Below are positions 62,681 to 64,000 of a stretch of DNA of 64,000 bases, in pieces (the first letter of the stretch is position 1; each line of letters starts with the position of its first letter). The notes below the pieces were generated by a model. The model was not told the DNA's origin, did no database searches, and saw only the letters and a list, made by a program, of their open reading frames with translations. The position numbers were made by a program, and so were the translations under genes. This DNA comes from Polyangium sp. 6x1 (lineage in GTDB: Bacteria; Myxococcota_A; Polyangia; Polyangiales; Polyangiaceae). The DNA lies in the NCBI RefSeq assembly GCF_029946515.1, contig NZ_JARZHH010000014.1:1-64000 (forward strand), given 5' to 3'.

Positions 62681-63799
62681 TCAGGGCAGCTTCGGCTGTG
62701 GGTTCTTGTGGCCCCGATCCTTCACGTCGACCTCGACCACCGCGAAATGGTCGAGCACCCCGCTGCCGATCGCCTGGTTCGTCACGTAAAGCCCGCCCTT
62801 GCCGTCGAACGCCACGTGCGCAGGCCCATCGAGCGGGACCTCTTCGTTCGTGGCCGCCGAGAATCGGCCAAGCTCGCCGCCCGTCGGCTTCACGACCGCG
62901 ATCTCATTGGTGATCGAGAGCGCCACGAAGAGCGCTCCGTCCTCGCCGAGGCCCAGGCCCGCAGGCGCCTCGAAATTCGAAAACACGTGCACGAGCGTGA
63001 TATCGTCTTCGCTCGGGGCCACGACGCGCCGGATCTTGTAAATGCGGCCCTCCCACGCCGCGCCGGCCGAGAAGGCCACGGTCACGTAGAGGCTCTTGCC
63101 GTCGGCGCTGACGAGGATCCCCCGCGCGCCCTGGAGATCGTAATACCCGGCGAGCTTCGCGCTCCGGAGCCAGATCTCGGGCGTGCCGCCGCCCGGCGGG
63201 ATTCGATAGATCGTGGCCTGCGCGGCGTCGGTCACGTAAGCGTAGCCGTCCTTCGCGAGCGCGATGTCGCTCGGCATCGGCGGCAATTCGTAGGGATTCG
63301 GCGAGCAGAGGTCCACGGGATTGACCGGATCGCAGGAGGGCAAGTCGGGGAAAGGCCCGGCGTAGACCGATTGTTGCCACATGCCGTGCTTCTTCTCCGA
63401 GAGCCGAAGGACCCCGAGCTGCGAGCTCACGGCATACAGGCGCCCATTGCCGTCGACCGTGAGGCCGGTGAGCGCGTGAGGCGCGGCGACGTCTTCCCCC
63501 TGGATGGGGATCGTTTCGAGAGGCTTCCCAGTTTTCTCGTGGAACACCGCGATCTCGGAGGGAGCCCCGCCCGCGTCGACGCCGAGCGCGGGGCCGGCGA
63601 CGTACACGCGGTTCTTGCGCAGGACGATCCCATCCGGATACCCCGGCAGATCCGAGACACGCGCGAGGAAGTCTTTCTCATGATCATGACAAGGCGCGGC
63701 CGAAGGCGACTGCGCTTGGAGGACCAGAGCGATCGCCACGGCCGCGCCGAAAAAAGACCCGATGCGATTCCCACCCAGCCGAACCCTGGATCGCGTCAT
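62681..63799 (-). CDS. Secreted SMP-30/NHL-like beta-propeller protein
   Basis: The product is 372 residues from ATG 63799 with GGGAGGG upstream. Signal peptide through about residue 36 (FFGAAVAIALVLQAQSPSAA). The rest is repeated blades of the kind DGIVLRKNRVYVAG, GLTVDGNGRLYAVS, DIALAKDGYAYVTD, GILVSADGKSLYVTV and VAFDGKGGLYVTNQ, as in SMP-30/gluconolactonase-like and NHL propellers. Gluconolactonase metal residues are not clearly complete, so a binding role is equally possible. The 200 bp upstream to the window end show nothing further. Confidence 0.78.
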   Translation of the reverse strand: MTRSRVRLGGNRIGSFFGAAVAIALVLQAQSPSAAPCHDHEKDFLARVSDLPGYPDGIVLRKNRVYVAGPALGVDAGGAPSEIAVFHEKTGKPLETIPIQGEDVAAPHALTGLTVDGNGRLYAVSSQLGVLRLSEKKHGMWQQSVYAGPFPDLPSCDPVNPVDLCSPNPYELPPMPSDIALAKDGYAYVTDAAQATIYRIPPGGGTPEIWLRSAKLAGYYDLQGARGILVSADGKSLYVTVAFSAGAAWEGRIYKIRRVVAPSEDDITLVHVFSNFEAPAGLGLGEDGALFVALSITNEIAVVKPTGGELGRFSAATNEEVPLDGPAHVAFDGKGGLYVTNQAIGSGVLDHFAVVEVDVKDRGHKNPQPKLP

Positions 63800-64000
63800 A
63801 CACGCCCTCCCTTGAAAGCTCGATCGGCGCCCCGTGCGCCGTCCTCGGACCCTCGAAATGAGTCCAGCATGGACCTCGAATGCTGATGAATTCGATGGCA
63901 TCTCGCCATCAGGGAATTCCGGGAATACCCGACGTCCCTACGCCCGACGATATACATCCAACGACGGGAAATGGATAAGCACGTCCCATACCGAAGAACG

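Noticed and set aside
1-64000. tRNA, rRNA, riboswitch or intact insertion sequence
   Set aside because: I saw no cloverleaf with a GTTCAA-type arm, no rRNA motifs and no transposase frame; a covariance-model scan would be needed to exclude small RNAs.

Overview
This is about 64 kb of a very GC-rich (roughly 70 percent) bacterial chromosome. The gene content suggests a large-genome myxobacterium of the Polyangiales (Sorangium/Polyangium type). The signs are many lipoproteins with Gly-Gly-rich linkers, MopE-type DDDCDGQTNEEG repeats, multi-domain hybrid histidine kinases, a kinase-like/AAA/GAF/STAS protein, HEAT, FG-GAP and beta-propeller secreted proteins, and Asp/Ala-rich codon-biased genes packed on both strands. 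The organism call is an inference from style, not from a marker gene. I saw no rRNA, tRNA, CRISPR array or intact mobile element.

Layout. 1-9.5 kb: a partial DUF533/TerB-like gene, a DUF4139 protein, a Mut7-C RNase-like protein, a BP74-like lipoprotein, an M23 peptidase-like protein, a neutral-ceramidase-like lipoprotein, a transglutaminase-elicitor-like lipoprotein and a Cys-rich secreted protein. 9.5-16 kb: a multicopper oxidase lipoprotein faces a MopE-repeat lipoprotein across a region with a strong Fur-box match, followed by a coupled lipoprotein / penta-haem cytochrome pair. 16-21.7 kb: a carotenoid oxygenase diverges from a four-gene MoxR ATPase / DUF2201 VWA / two Cys-rich unknowns operon. 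21.7-31.3 kb: a five-gene minus-strand signalling operon made of a 2142-residue soluble multi-HAMP hybrid kinase, a second hybrid kinase, a winged-helix protein and two small DUF5985 membrane proteins. 31.5-39.5 kb: an SDR/HEAT-repeat pair, an unknown cytosolic protein, a Spy-like chaperone with a tiny exported protein, and a cell-envelope cluster (MepA-LysM, AgmX/PglI-type protein, M61-like protein). 39.5-48.5 kb: a pseudokinase-AAA-GAF-STAS giant, an ECF sigma factor plus small basic protein, a methyltransferase, a tyrosine-recombinase remnant and a coiled-coil protein. 48.5-64 kb: an FG-GAP lipoprotein, a NirB-like/BFD/cytochrome-b-like fusion, a 5'-3' exonuclease, a PAS hybrid kinase, HflX, MtfA, an alpha/beta hydrolase, a cupin lipoprotein, a Uma2 protein and an SMP-30-like propeller.

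Two further layers stand out. First, two inverted copies of a roughly 320 bp compound palindromic repeat (about 1120-1437 and 48210-48532) carry the same pair of 14-bp-arm hairpins. Second, at least ten genes lack a Shine-Dalgarno sequence and instead have a TAnnnT hexamer 5-10 nt before the start codon, which suggests frequent leaderless transcription; other genes in the window have clear GGAGG sites. Gaps over 300 bp without a gene are 1098-1453 (repeat copy A), 9146-9474 (one GC hairpin), 44390-44944 (promoter and hairpins), 46563-47128 (recombinase remnant) and 47831-48536 (a short direct repeat and repeat copy B). The last 200 bp (63800-64000) show only an untranslated-looking region.
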